Assembly (NCBI GenBank): GCA_964412555.1
Contig: CAYPPG010000006.1
Span: forward strand, 62,001 to 126,000
Source: CAYPPG01 sp964412555
GTDB lineage: Bacteria; Hinthialibacterota; Hinthialibacteria; Hinthialibacterales; Hinthialibacteraceae
Length of the DNA stretch: 64,000 nucleotides
Direction of reading: 5' to 3'
The translations under genes and the position numbers were made by a program. Under the pieces are notes generated by a model. It saw only the letters and a program-made list of their open reading frames with translations, did no database searches and was not told the DNA's origin. Numbering within the stretch: position 1 is the first letter of the stretch; the number at the start of each line of letters is the position of its first letter. This document shows, piece after piece, positions 18,822 to 27,028 of this stretch.

Positions 18822-19355
18822 TCAAATCACACCTTCCAGCGTCTTTAGCGGCAAAACGACCGCCAATGCCACATACGCCACCAATCCAAGGAAGGGCACA
18901 GGCGCAAAAGAGGTTACCACAAAGATAACCCGAATGATATTACTATCCACGTTGAAATAATCAGCCAAGCCGCCGCAAACCCCGGCTAACATTTTATCGT
19001 CATCCACCCGGTACATCTTCTTTTCCAAATATTTTGACTTCTTCTCCGGATGCGGAGGAGGTTCGGATGGCCCTGATTTTGTCTGTTCTGTACTTTGAGA
19101 AAAAGTACTTTTCTGCTCTTTGGTTTGATGTTGCCGAATGCCTGTATGCTTCAGCAAAACGTTGCGGACACTTTCCATCAAATGCTGAGGAGCAACCTGG
19201 TTGATCGTTCCGATCAATTCGGGTGGAATATCGCTTCGTTGAGAGACCACATCGGTTTTTTGTTTGATCTCTTGATAGGCATTCCAACACTCTTTCAATT
19301 CTTTGACTAATTGTTCCGTATCTTGTTCTTTATTGGAAAAGTTGGGGAAATTCAT
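18822..19355 (-). CDS. PspC-domain envelope stress protein
   Basis: The 177-residue protein has a charged N-terminal half with no recognised fold and a C-terminal PspC domain (about 108-175). The domain begins KKMYRVDDDKMLAGVCGGLA and continues with a hydrophobic membrane segment VIFVVTSFAPVPFLGLVAYV. PspC domains occur in phage-shock and LiaFSR-type envelope stress systems. It follows a DUF4097 gene and lies in the operon headed by an ECF sigma factor, which supports an envelope stress role. Confidence 0.85.
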   Translation of the reverse strand: MNFPNFSNKEQDTEQLVKELKECWNAYQEIKQKTDVVSQRSDIPPELIGTINQVAPQHLMESVRNVLLKHTGIRQHQTKEQKSTFSQSTEQTKSGPSEPPPHPEKKSKYLEKKMYRVDDDKMLAGVCGGLADYFNVDSNIIRVIFVVTSFAPVPFLGLVAYVALAVVLPLKTLEGVI

Positions 19356-19421
19356 AATTTTAAAACCTCCGAAATGCTGTTCGGTTATACCTTTTCGTTT
19401 TCGGATTGTATCCGAGGCGAG

Positions 19422-20318
19422 TTATGATTGAATGGTTATGCTTCCATTCAAGGTTTTGACTCGGAATTCCGGTCCGCCTCCGTTCAACTCACCATGGACT
19501 TTTTTCTTTTTCTTTTCGCCTTGAAAAGCTTGATCATCGAAGCGCAGACTTCCGTTCATGGTTTCCAAATGCAAATCGATCCCTGATCCTTTCGGTAGGG
19601 TTACGTGTACGGCTCCGTTGACGGTTTCGAACGAACTGGAATCATTCGGAATCGCGTCGAATGTAGCATGGATTCTTCCATTCACTGCTTTACATTGGAT
19701 TTTCTTCTTTATACCGGAAAGATTGATTTGCCCGTTGACACTTTCCACCTTCACCAAAGCAGGACAGGCTTTGGAGGCGATCTTGCCGTTGATGGTTTTC
19801 AGAGAAACAGGCGTTTGAATATTTTGGATGGTGATCTCGCCATTGATCCCTTCCGCGTGAACCGCGAGAGTGGAAGGAACTTTTACCGTCATGTCGATTT
19901 TGATGTTGCTGACACCGGTCGGTTTGATCTTTGGGTGATCCGCGCGGATCGTGATTTCATTTTCAGTTCGTTCCACGGAAATGCCAACTGATTTTTTCGC
20001 GTCTATGATATTCTGTTCAGTAGACAAGTATTTCCTCACGATGGTGATCACAGCATCCACTTCGATTTCTTTTGCATCTTGATGCGATTGGGGATCGATT
20101 TTGATAAATCCATTGATATTTTTTAAATTCAAGGAAGTTAAATCGCTGGCGTCTTCGGTAATGGTTTCATTCCATACATAGTTATAGCCGGAATGCTTCA
20201 CTCCTTCGTTTGAATAATTTTCCGCATGTGCCATGGAGGGGAAATCAATAAAATGGACAGAAGTGAATAATCCAACAATGACAATAAGAAGGACGAGGGT
20301 GACTTCAGTTTTTTTCAT
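19422..20318 (-). CDS. DUF4097-like exported beta-repeat protein
   Basis: The 298-residue protein has a signal-type N-terminus (about residues 6-33, ending AHA) and then a series of short beta-strand units, each with a central Asn-Gly: NINGFIKI, GINGEITI, TINGKIAS, SVNGQINL, AVNGRIHA, TVNGAVHV, TMNGSLRF and TLNGSITI. Eight units of this type predict a right-handed beta-helix or stacked beta-sandwich, as in DUF4097/adhesin-like proteins often found beside PspC or LiaF genes. It lies 5 nt after the 20324 gene. A partner-binding or sensing role in the periplasm is inference. Confidence 0.8.
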   Translation of the reverse strand: MKKTEVTLVLLIVIVGLFTSVHFIDFPSMAHAENYSNEGVKHSGYNYVWNETITEDASDLTSLNLKNINGFIKIDPQSHQDAKEIEVDAVITIVRKYLSTEQNIIDAKKSVGISVERTENEITIRADHPKIKPTGVSNIKIDMTVKVPSTLAVHAEGINGEITIQNIQTPVSLKTINGKIASKACPALVKVESVNGQINLSGIKKKIQCKAVNGRIHATFDAIPNDSSSFETVNGAVHVTLPKGSGIDLHLETMNGSLRFDDQAFQGEKKKKKVHGELNGGGPEFRVKTLNGSITIQS

Positions 20319-20323
20319 GATGT

Positions 20324-21250
20324 TTACCTCTTTTCGCGTTCACGTTTTCGCTTTTCTTTAATATCCTGAATAATCAGGATCAATCCTGCCGCAAGCAGTG
20401 TCAGTTCCCAGTGATTCATCACCCATCCCCAAGGACGTACGTTAGTCCAATTTTCCAAAAAGAAAATCCCGCCGATGGTGGTAAACAACATCCCTAACAC
20501 AAATTGTCCCTGGTCGTGTTCATGATGATAATCCCGCAGCATCCTTAATCCGAAAAATAGAGGAATCAAGGGCCATAGGTGGTCCCAATCGAAAATGTCG
20601 ATATGAAGTTCGCCCATGATTGTCATTCCGCTTACAACCACTAGAATCAAACCGAGTAAAAATTTGGCGGAATGTTTCCGGTTTTGTTCCTGGGGCGGAG
20701 AAGAGGAGGTGCTCGTTTCATTCTCTTTCTCCGCGAACCCTTCTGATGGAGATGTCGCTTGGGCGGTTGTCCCGAATGTCGTGAATTCTGCCTGTGTTTC
20801 CGGCTGAGTCTCCATAACCGGTGGAGTGGAAGGAGGAGCGGCTGCCATAGCAGGCTGTTGCACGAGTATTTTTTGATTGATCCGCCGCGCAGACGACATT
20901 GCATCCGAGACCGAATAGGCAACCAGCAGTGGAAAAATCAAAAGAAACCAGAACAACGGATAATAGTTTTCGAATGTCCGTTGATCGATCGTATACAGGC
21001 TATGGGAAGACATTGCTCCATGTTCTTGCAAAAAGTTTGAATTACCATAAGGTGAAAAGATGAACTGTCCCGACGAAGTGGCAAACAGAGGATATCCTTC
21101 CGAGACTAAAAGAAATAGAGAGGCTAGAAACAGAAATAAAAGGAAAAATCCTTTTCCTTTCTGCTCGTTATATAACTGACCCAAGCCCGGTACCAGAGAA
21201 AGAAAGCCGGCGAAAAAAGGTCTTTTTTTGGATACATATTCGCGTTTCAT
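20324..21250 (-). CDS. Membrane protein with LiaF-like TM region
   Basis: The 308-residue protein opens with KKRPFFAGFLSLVPGLGQLY, a motif of small membrane proteins of the TM2/DUF5683-like kind. It has membrane segments near 12-30, 35-52 and 95-115, then a Pro/Thr/Glu-rich loop of about 60 residues. A C-terminal block of four hydrophobic segments with the pattern WDHLWPLIPLFFGL follows, typical of the LiaI/LiaF-like TM region. LiaF homologues restrain envelope-stress signalling in Firmicutes. Here it lies 33 nt after the anti-sigma factor gene and 5 nt before DUF4097, supporting a membrane sensor module. Confidence 0.75.
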   Translation of the reverse strand: MKREYVSKKRPFFAGFLSLVPGLGQLYNEQKGKGFFLLFLFLASLFLLVSEGYPLFATSSGQFIFSPYGNSNFLQEHGAMSSHSLYTIDQRTFENYYPLFWFLLIFPLLVAYSVSDAMSSARRINQKILVQQPAMAAAPPSTPPVMETQPETQAEFTTFGTTAQATSPSEGFAEKENETSTSSSPPQEQNRKHSAKFLLGLILVVVSGMTIMGELHIDIFDWDHLWPLIPLFFGLRMLRDYHHEHDQGQFVLGMLFTTIGGIFFLENWTNVRPWGWVMNHWELTLLAAGLILIIQDIKEKRKREREKR

Positions 21251-21283
21251 GTTGTTCCTCCAATGCCGTGATCATTATCCCCT

Positions 21284-21901
21284 TTATGCTTTCGGCAAGC
21301 GGGAAGACGGATAATAATTTTGATCCAGCATATTGAATAATTGTTCCTTATCGGATGAATTGTTCTCTGTATCTTCGAATGGCTGTACGTCGAACAAGTC
21401 CGGAATGATTGAATAAACCTGGGCGGAGAATTTTTCGCTTTCCGTTCGCAGCCGTTCGGTGAAGGAAATCACCGTTTGCCGTAAGGGAGATTGGTTCGGC
21501 TCGGCTTTAAGCGCCGGAGTGATGACAACCCCCCAGACTACGGCGAGAGTTGCAAAAGCGAGCGGCCATGCTTCCCGTTTAAGAACGTAGGGTATTTCGA
21601 TGCCGGAAACATATCGAAGAAGCGTGTTCCAAGCGCTAACCAAGGGAGACAAGCCTGGAACAAACCATTTCTTCCGGCTGCGTTCCCGTTCATGAATGAA
21701 TGTCATGACATCATCCGTGAGTTGGGGAGAGGGGATGGGAAATTCCATGCCGTTCAACGTATCATTGACATATTCCAGGCTTTCCTTATACTCGCGGCAA
21801 TGGGCGCAAGTCAGAAGATGCGCCTGTACTGCGTCCGGCAAAAAGATTTCACCGTCAATATACTGCTCGATCAATTCTTCATAATCTTTACACATCATCA
21901 T
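21284..21901 (-). CDS. Zinc-finger anti-sigma factor (ZAS type)
   Basis: The 205-residue protein has the zinc-binding anti-sigma motif C4 ... H28-x3-C32-x2-C35 (HLLTCAHCREY) at its N-terminus. A single membrane segment (about 105-125, LAFATLAVVWGVVITPAL) and a C-terminal periplasmic part follow. Anti-sigma factors of this type hold an ECF sigma factor inactive at the membrane until a signal releases it. The gene overlaps the sigma factor gene by 4 nt (ATGA), the usual coupled arrangement. Confidence 0.9.
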   Translation of the reverse strand: MMMCKDYEELIEQYIDGEIFLPDAVQAHLLTCAHCREYKESLEYVNDTLNGMEFPIPSPQLTDDVMTFIHERERSRKKWFVPGLSPLVSAWNTLLRYVSGIEIPYVLKREAWPLAFATLAVVWGVVITPALKAEPNQSPLRQTVISFTERLRTESEKFSAQVYSIIPDLFDVQPFEDTENNSSDKEQLFNMLDQNYYPSSRLPKA

Positions 21902-22506
21902 GATAGCAACTCACTCTGCATAGGTTGAAGCATTTCCGCCAATTTCTTTCGTGCCCGATGGATGTTGGTCATCACCGTCCCGAGCGGGAGCGAAAGAGTT
22001 TCGGAGATTTCTTCATAACTCAGTTGTTCAAAATGGCGCAGCGCCAGGATCATACGGTATTTATCCGGCAATTGATTCATAGCCATCATTACTTGCTGTC
22101 GTTGTTCTGTTTTTCCGTGTTCTTCTCGTGGATTCGTACTGTGATCCGGTATATCCAGTTCCGCCTCGCCTGAATCGTCCATTGTCAATGAAGCCAGTGG
22201 CAGCCTTTTCTTCTTGCGCTGATCCAGCAGATAATTGACAGTGATGCGCCTCAGCCAAGCGCCAAAAGGCCAGGTGGATTTGTAACTACTGAGTGAGCGA
22301 AAGGCGCGGTAGAATGATTCCTGCACGGCATCCCTCGCTTCCTCGTCGTTTCCAACCATACTGTATGCGATACGATAGATCAGACCGTTGTACCGATTGA
22401 CTAATTCACGAAACGCGTCGGCGTCTCCGTTGAGTACACGGTCGATATACACCGTATCGTCTTGAGTTATTGTCATTGTCTGTCTATCCGAATATGTCGG
22501 TTCCAA
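21898..22506 (-). CDS. ECF-family RNA polymerase sigma factor
   Basis: The 202-residue sigma-E-like factor has region 2 (about 25-95, DAFRELVNRYNGLIYRIAYS to WPFGAWLRRITVNYLLDQ) and region 4 (about 135-190, LPDKYRMILALRHFEQLSYE to GTVMTNIHRARKKLAEM). It directs transcription of a stress regulon, most likely including its own operon. The longest frame starts with TTG at 22506. An ATG at 22476 is an alternative. Neither has a strong ribosome binding site. The downstream genes encode an anti-sigma factor and envelope proteins. Confidence 0.92.
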   Translation of the reverse strand: MEPTYSDRQTMTITQDDTVYIDRVLNGDADAFRELVNRYNGLIYRIAYSMVGNDEEARDAVQESFYRAFRSLSSYKSTWPFGAWLRRITVNYLLDQRKKKRLPLASLTMDDSGEAELDIPDHSTNPREEHGKTEQRQQVMMAMNQLPDKYRMILALRHFEQLSYEEISETLSLPLGTVMTNIHRARKKLAEMLQPMQSELLS

Positions 22507-22862
22507 TCCCGGTCTCGTTATAGGGATACGAAACCCGTTTTCACTTTATTTCAACAACAACGAAAATTCTTTCCACCCCCATCATTATACACTGGGAGCG
22601 CGGGCATCCTGCCCGCTCTTTCAACCCTAACAACCAACTACCTATAGCCAACAGTCAACAAACCCCACCCTGATGAGGGAGCGCGGGCATCCTGCCCGCT
22701 CTTTCAACCCACAACAACCAACAACCCAAAGCCAGCTATCAACAACCCTGAACAATTCACGATTCAAAACAAACATACCAAGGAATACATTCCTTATTAT
22801 CCGGTCAGTGATAACATATTCTAATGTAAATCTTTCACATTATTCAAAGGACAATATACATT
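22507..22862. other. 356-nt divergent intergenic region between the sigma operon and gpsA
   Basis: It holds two tandem copies of the palindromic repeat (22594-22747, listed separately), a perfect -10 box TATAAT on the minus strand (22589-22584) without a good -35, and the AAAGGA ribosome binding site of gpsA. No gene is seen. Confidence 0.6.
22594..22747. repeat. Two tandem copies of a dispersed palindromic repeat
   Basis: Two direct repeats of about 70 nt begin at 22594 and 22677. Each opens with GGGAGCGCGGGCATCCTGCC, whose GCGGGCA/TGCCCGC arms fold into a perfect hairpin, and continues with a C/A-rich tail (TCTTTCAACCC, then CAACCAAC, AGCCA and TCAACAA blocks). The copies differ at scattered positions. 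Confidence 0.85.
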
Positions 22863-23879
22863 ATGATAATCGGTGTTTTCGGTGCAGGCTCGTGGGGCAC
22901 CGCCTTGTCCATGGTTCTTTTAAGCAAGGGTCATCAAGTCTACATGTGGTCAAACGATCCCACCGAAGCGGATAAAATCCGAACCACCCGGCGACTTGTC
23001 CGGAAATTGCCGGAAGTAAGCGTCCCCAAAGACATTGTCGTCACCGATGACCATCGCTTATTCATGGAAAATGCCGAATTACTGGTTGTTGCAGTTCCCT
23101 CAAAATTCTTGCGATCCTTTGCCGAATCGCATGGCGCTCAAATTGCCGGAAAACCGAAAATTGTGGTGAGTGCCACTAAAGGGCTTGAAGCCGGTTCTTT
23201 GCTCACCATGAGTGATATCTTGGATTCGCTTTGGAAGGATGAAAATTCTGACATCATTAAAGGAGTTATCGCTCTTTCCGGTCCCAGCCATGCGGAAGAA
23301 GTCGCGAGGGCTATGCCAACGGCGGTGGTTTCCGCCCATTCTTCCTCTGATTTGGCGAAAACAGTTCAGGAAATCTTTCAAACTCCGCGATTTCGGGTAT
23401 ACACCAACGAGGATCGCAAGGGAGTGGAAATCGGAGCGGCATTGAAAAATATCCTAGCGATTGCCGTCGGAATCTCCGATGGACTGGGATTCGGAGACAA
23501 TGCCCGGGCAGCCTTGATTTCCCGTGGTGTGCATGAGTTGAGTTTGGCCGGACGGAAAATGGGAGCCAGGCCGGAAACTTTTTCTGGTCTCAGTGGTCTT
23601 GGTGACCTTGTTGTCACTTGTACCAGCCGCCATAGCCGCAACCGGAAATTCGGAGAACTACTGGCAAAAGATTATCGCGTCGAAGACGCGGAAGAAGAAA
23701 TCGGTATGGTTGTGGAAGGATTGACGACCGTCAAAGTGATTCCTGATATTCAGAAAAAATACGGCTTGGAATTACCCATTTCCGAAGAGGTGTACAAAAT
23801 CACCTTTGAAAACGCCAATCCCGCCGATGCTGTTGAACGGCTTATGATGCGTGAACTCAAACCCGAAATCACCCATTGA
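22863..23879 (+). CDS. gpsA: Glycerol-3-phosphate dehydrogenase [NAD(P)+]
   Basis: The 338-residue enzyme reduces dihydroxyacetone phosphate to sn-glycerol 3-phosphate for phospholipid synthesis. It begins IIGVFGAGSWGTALS with the nucleotide-binding GxGxxG-type loop. The family motifs are present: FAESHGAQ with VVSATKGLE, ALSGPSHAEEVA, the catalytic lysine in GAALKNILAIAVG, and FSGLSGLGDLVVTCTS. The length is normal. AAAGGA lies 13 nt before the ATG. It is a single gene facing away from the sigma factor operon. Confidence 0.95.
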   Translation: MIIGVFGAGSWGTALSMVLLSKGHQVYMWSNDPTEADKIRTTRRLVRKLPEVSVPKDIVVTDDHRLFMENAELLVVAVPSKFLRSFAESHGAQIAGKPKIVVSATKGLEAGSLLTMSDILDSLWKDENSDIIKGVIALSGPSHAEEVARAMPTAVVSAHSSSDLAKTVQEIFQTPRFRVYTNEDRKGVEIGAALKNILAIAVGISDGLGFGDNARAALISRGVHELSLAGRKMGARPETFSGLSGLGDLVVTCTSRHSRNRKFGELLAKDYRVEDAEEEIGMVVEGLTTVKVIPDIQKKYGLELPISEEVYKITFENANPADAVERLMMRELKPEITH

Positions 23880-23939
23880 TCCTTGATGCGCAAACCTGCA
23901 GGGGGAGGTATTTGGGATGGATCGGAAATCCACGTTGAT

Positions 23940-23973
23940 CGGGTATCCAGGGCAAGTAAAATCTGCCCTGACT
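23940..23973. repeat. Possible degraded left half of the 83-bp terminal-inverted-repeat element
   Basis: GGGTATCCAGGGCAAG, a short spacer and TCTGCCCTGACTT resemble the left part of the elements at 38720 and 42566 (GGGTACCACGGGCAAG ... TCTGCCCGTGCTT). It lies between gpsA and the aldo/keto reductase gene. The similarity is partial. Confidence 0.35.
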
Positions 23974-24169
23974 TTCTTCTCCTTACCTCCTGAAAAGATT
24001 TTTAACATAGAAATTCCCGCCTTGATGGCAGCAATACATTGTTCCAAGCTTACCAAACAAGTTGAGTTATCTTTTATTCTCTTGACATTTTATACCATTC
24101 ATTGCTTTCATATTGTTAGGATGAAACGATTATTTCTATTTCCTACGGGTAAAACAAAGAGAGGTAATC

Positions 24170-25075
24170 ATGATGAATGAGCTGAAAAGAAGACATTTTT
24201 TACAAGGATCACTACTCGGGGCAGGTGCTTTCATGACCGGTCCCGTTTTCGCTAGCGAAAAAACCGAAAACAAAAAAGAATCCGGTTGTGTAACGGATCG
24301 AGTCAAACTGGGAAATACCGGAATCAAAGCCTCACGCTTGGCCATGGGAACCGGAATGCATGGCGGAAACCGGGAATCGGACCACACACGTTTAGGGCAG
24401 GAGAAATTTACCCGCCTGATGCGTCATGGATTCGATGAAGGATTGAACTTTTTCGATATGGCGGACCTCTATGGTTCCCACCCGTTTATGAAAAACGCGC
24501 TTGAGGGAATACCCCGGGATCAATATGTATATCTGACGAAAATTTGGTTTCGGGAAAACCGAGTGATCCATCCTTCCGGCGGTGCGAAGGCGGAAGTGGA
24601 GCGATATTGCAAGGAACTCGGAACGGATATGATCGATATCTGTTTGCTTCACTGCGTGACAGATACGAATTGGAAAGAGGATCTCGAACGTGCCCGTGAT
24701 GAATTGTCCGAATTGAAGGAAAAAGGTGTCATTCGGGCGACCGGTGCATCTTTCCACAGCCACGAAGCCATGAAGACGATGGTGGATGACGAATGGGGTG
24801 ATATCATCCTCGCCCGTATCAATTATAAAGGAAATAAGATGGGTGATTCGCCGGAAGAAGTCGCTACCACGTTGAAAAGAGCGAAAAAGAACGGAAAAAC
24901 GATTCTCGGCATGAAGATTTTCGGCGAAGGAACCCTCATCAAACCGAAGGAAAAAGATTCGTCCCTCGAATATGTGTTGGGAAACAATCTCATCGACGCC
25001 ATGACGATCGGAATGCTGAACACCGCAGAGGTAGATGACAGCATGACGAGAATCAATCAGACTCTGAACACTTAA
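24170..25075 (+). CDS. Exported aldo/keto reductase
   Basis: The 301-residue protein has a Tat-like leader (ELKRRHFLQGSLLGAGAFM) and an aldo/keto reductase barrel. The catalytic tetrad is visible: Asp and Tyr in NFFDMADLYGSHP, Lys in YVYLTKIWF and His in DICLLHCVTD. The C-terminal part is shorter than in many family members, which fits the Tat-linked AKR subgroup of Planctomycetes-like bacteria. AGAGAGG precedes the ATG. Members reduce aldehydes or ketones with NADPH. How an exported form obtains the cofactor is unclear unless it folds with it before Tat export. Confidence 0.85.
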   Translation: MMNELKRRHFLQGSLLGAGAFMTGPVFASEKTENKKESGCVTDRVKLGNTGIKASRLAMGTGMHGGNRESDHTRLGQEKFTRLMRHGFDEGLNFFDMADLYGSHPFMKNALEGIPRDQYVYLTKIWFRENRVIHPSGGAKAEVERYCKELGTDMIDICLLHCVTDTNWKEDLERARDELSELKEKGVIRATGASFHSHEAMKTMVDDEWGDIILARINYKGNKMGDSPEEVATTLKRAKKNGKTILGMKIFGEGTLIKPKEKDSSLEYVLGNNLIDAMTIGMLNTAEVDDSMTRINQTLNT

Positions 25076-25110
25076 AGGATTGATTGACGGAAAGTGATAT
25101 TAGAATAGGT

Positions 25111-25162
25111 TATTGTTTAGGATCGGTGGGATTTGTCACCTCCTCCGATCCTAAAAGCAATA
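25111..25162. terminator. Long stem-loop between convergent genes, candidate bidirectional terminator
   Basis: Arms TATTGTTTAGGATCGG (25111-25126) and CCGATCCTAAAAGCAATA (25145-25162) pair along almost their whole length with one small bulge. An inner GGTG/CACC pair extends the stem. It sits exactly between the stop codons of the aldo/keto reductase (+) and the antitoxin gene (-). Neither strand has a long U run, so termination strength is uncertain. Confidence 0.45.
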
Positions 25163-25459
25163 TTAGGAAGCCAAACGCACTTCGATTCGCTTGTTTAGTG
25201 CTGCGGCTATTTTCTGAATCAGAGAAAAGGGGATCTCTTCAATATCGGCATCTTCCAGCTGAGCGATTACATCGGATTCAACTTCGACCATTTCTGCTAA
25301 TTTTTCTTGGGATAAGTGAGCTTCTTCTCTAGCATCATAAATCATTTGACCAATCTCACATTTCATTCTTTCTTCTTGAATCCCTTCTTCAAATCCGGGA
25401 TATTTTCCGAATTTTTTCCGGATATATTCGCCTGCATCAGTCCCTTTGATTCCAGCCAT
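25163..25459 (-). CDS. higA: HTH (XRE-type) antitoxin, HigA-like
   Basis: The 98-residue protein has a helix-turn-helix in its C-terminal half (AREEAHLSQEKLAEMVEVES), followed by ALNKRIEVRLAS, as in HigA-like antitoxins that bind their own promoter with the toxin. GGGAGG lies 7 nt before the ATG at 25459. The start overlaps the end of the toxin gene by 23 nt, giving the toxin-first order typical of hig modules. Confidence 0.82.
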   Translation of the reverse strand: MAGIKGTDAGEYIRKKFGKYPGFEEGIQEERMKCEIGQMIYDAREEAHLSQEKLAEMVEVESDVIAQLEDADIEEIPFSLIQKIAAALNKRIEVRLAS

Positions 25460-25847
25460 TTTCTGCCTCCCTAAAAATATGTCGATTCGGATTTTTCTCT
25501 ATTGCTGCCTTTCTTCTAATTGCGTTATCTATATCTTTCTCTGGCACCTTCTGTTCTTTCGTCAAACCATGTGAAATGAGAACAACATTTTTCCCATAAA
25601 AGAAATACAATATTCGGTATTGAATACGTTTATGGGAAACTCGGAGTTCATAAATACCATTCCTTAAATAATCAGCATATGGGCGCCGGAGTGAATTCCC
25701 GAATTCTTTCAACAATTCAATCCGTACAAGACACTTTTCAGCCACCTTTTTTTCAACATGTGTCAACCAATCCACAAACGGAATGCTACCGTCATCTTCC
25801 TGATAATAGTATACTTGCGTTTTTTGCATGAGACATTCTTTTCTCAT
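25437..25847 (-). CDS. higB: HigB-like toxin (phage Gp49-like / RelE superfamily)
   Basis: The 136-residue protein matches the phage-derived Gp49-like/HigB toxin family (PF05973 type), with PFVDWLTHVEKKVAEKCLVR, RPYADYLRNGIYELRVSHKR and the aromatic strand QYRILYFFYGKNVVLISHG. Members cleave mRNA at the ribosome or act as endoribonucleases. The start at 25847 or an internal ATG at 25829 are both possible; neither has a strong ribosome binding site. It is paired with the HTH antitoxin gene just downstream. Confidence 0.82.
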   Translation of the reverse strand: MRKECLMQKTQVYYYQEDDGSIPFVDWLTHVEKKVAEKCLVRIELLKEFGNSLRRPYADYLRNGIYELRVSHKRIQYRILYFFYGKNVVLISHGLTKEQKVPEKDIDNAIRRKAAIEKNPNRHIFREAENGWNQRD

Positions 25848-25918
25848 TCAATAGATTCCAAGTTCACAATAGAATAGATTCGTATTCCGTCAAGAACAAT
25901 TTAGGAATAGGACAAACG

Positions 25919-27004
25919 ATGGATAGTGAGGTTATATTCGTCATCGGTGATTTGAAAAGTGGAGGAGCACAGCGTGTGCTGACGACATTGGCGAATACAT
26001 GGGCTGGCAAAAATCGCCGAATTTGTGTGATCACTCTGGCCGGGCCGGAACAAGATTTTTTCACACTCCATCCTGCTGTTCACCGAATCGTCGTAGGCGG
26101 GACGCAGGTTTCTTCCAATCCGTTAACCGCTGTTCTATCCAACCTGAGAAGAATATTGAATATTCGGAAAGCGATCAAAAAGGCTGGCGCACCGGTGGTG
26201 GTCGGATTTGTCGGATCGACGAATATTTTGGTGATTCTTGCGTCGATTGGCCTCAAGAAGCGAGTGGTGATTTCCGAGCGGAACGACCCGGCACGTCAAT
26301 CCCTGGGACGATTTTGGGATTGGATGCGACGGCTAACCTACCGGTTTGCGGATGTTGTTACCGCCAATACACGCGGCGCGCTCGATACCCTGTCTTCATT
26401 TGTTCCCAAACAGAAATTGGCTCTGGTTCCCAATATGTTAATGATTCCGGAGAAGGGCGGCACTTCATTGCCGAAGCGGAAATCGATTCTTGCGGTGGGA
26501 CGGCTTTCCCATCAGAAAGCATATGATGTAGTGCTCGTAGCGTTTGCGAAAATTCATCTTTCTTTTCCGGAATGGCGTTTGGAGATCATCGGCGAAGGGG
26601 AATTAAAGGAGTCGCTGGAGAAACAAGCGAAACGATTGAAAATTGCTACCAGCATTATCTGGCACGGGAGACAGAACGATCCCTTTTCGTTTTACCGAGC
26701 GACGGAAATCTTTGTACTCGCTTCGCGTTATGAAGGGATGCCCAATGCGATGCTGGAAGCCATGGCGTGCGGGATGCCGGTGGTGGTGACGAATGCGTCT
26801 CCCGGCCCCTTGGAATATGTAACGCATGATAAGACCGGTCTCGTTGTACCTGTCGAAGATTCGGATGCACTTGCAGATGCCTTGTTGGAGTTAATGCATG
26901 ATCCGGAGTTGCGAGACCGTTTCGGTAGGGCAGGGAAGGTGCGAGTGGCGGAGTGTGACATTGAAAATGTGCTGCCGGTTTGGGAAAAAGTATTGAATTT
27001 ATGA
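25919..27004 (+). CDS. GT4-family glycosyltransferase
   Basis: The 361-residue GT-B protein is recognised by its N-terminal GDLKSGGAQRVLTTLANT loop, the C-terminal domain beginning ILAVGRLSHQKAYDV, and the retaining-GT4 EX7E motif in ASRYEGMPNAMLEAMACG. It resembles GalNAc- or hexose-transferring enzymes of surface polysaccharide synthesis and likely acts on a lipid-linked sugar at the cytoplasmic face. It is not in a visible polysaccharide operon; the next gene is a DUF1848 protein 25 nt away in the same direction. Confidence 0.88.
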   Translation: MDSEVIFVIGDLKSGGAQRVLTTLANTWAGKNRRICVITLAGPEQDFFTLHPAVHRIVVGGTQVSSNPLTAVLSNLRRILNIRKAIKKAGAPVVVGFVGSTNILVILASIGLKKRVVISERNDPARQSLGRFWDWMRRLTYRFADVVTANTRGALDTLSSFVPKQKLALVPNMLMIPEKGGTSLPKRKSILAVGRLSHQKAYDVVLVAFAKIHLSFPEWRLEIIGEGELKESLEKQAKRLKIATSIIWHGRQNDPFSFYRATEIFVLASRYEGMPNAMLEAMACGMPVVVTNASPGPLEYVTHDKTGLVVPVEDSDALADALLELMHDPELRDRFGRAGKVRVAECDIENVLPVWEKVLNL

Positions 27005-27028
27005 TTGAATTCAAATGAAGGGTGAGAA

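Noticed and set aside
22594..22747. Possible CRISPR array from two similar units
   Set aside because: Only two units, with the hairpin core and the tail both repeated; no short repeat-spacer alternation, and the same core occurs singly elsewhere. It is a dispersed repeat.
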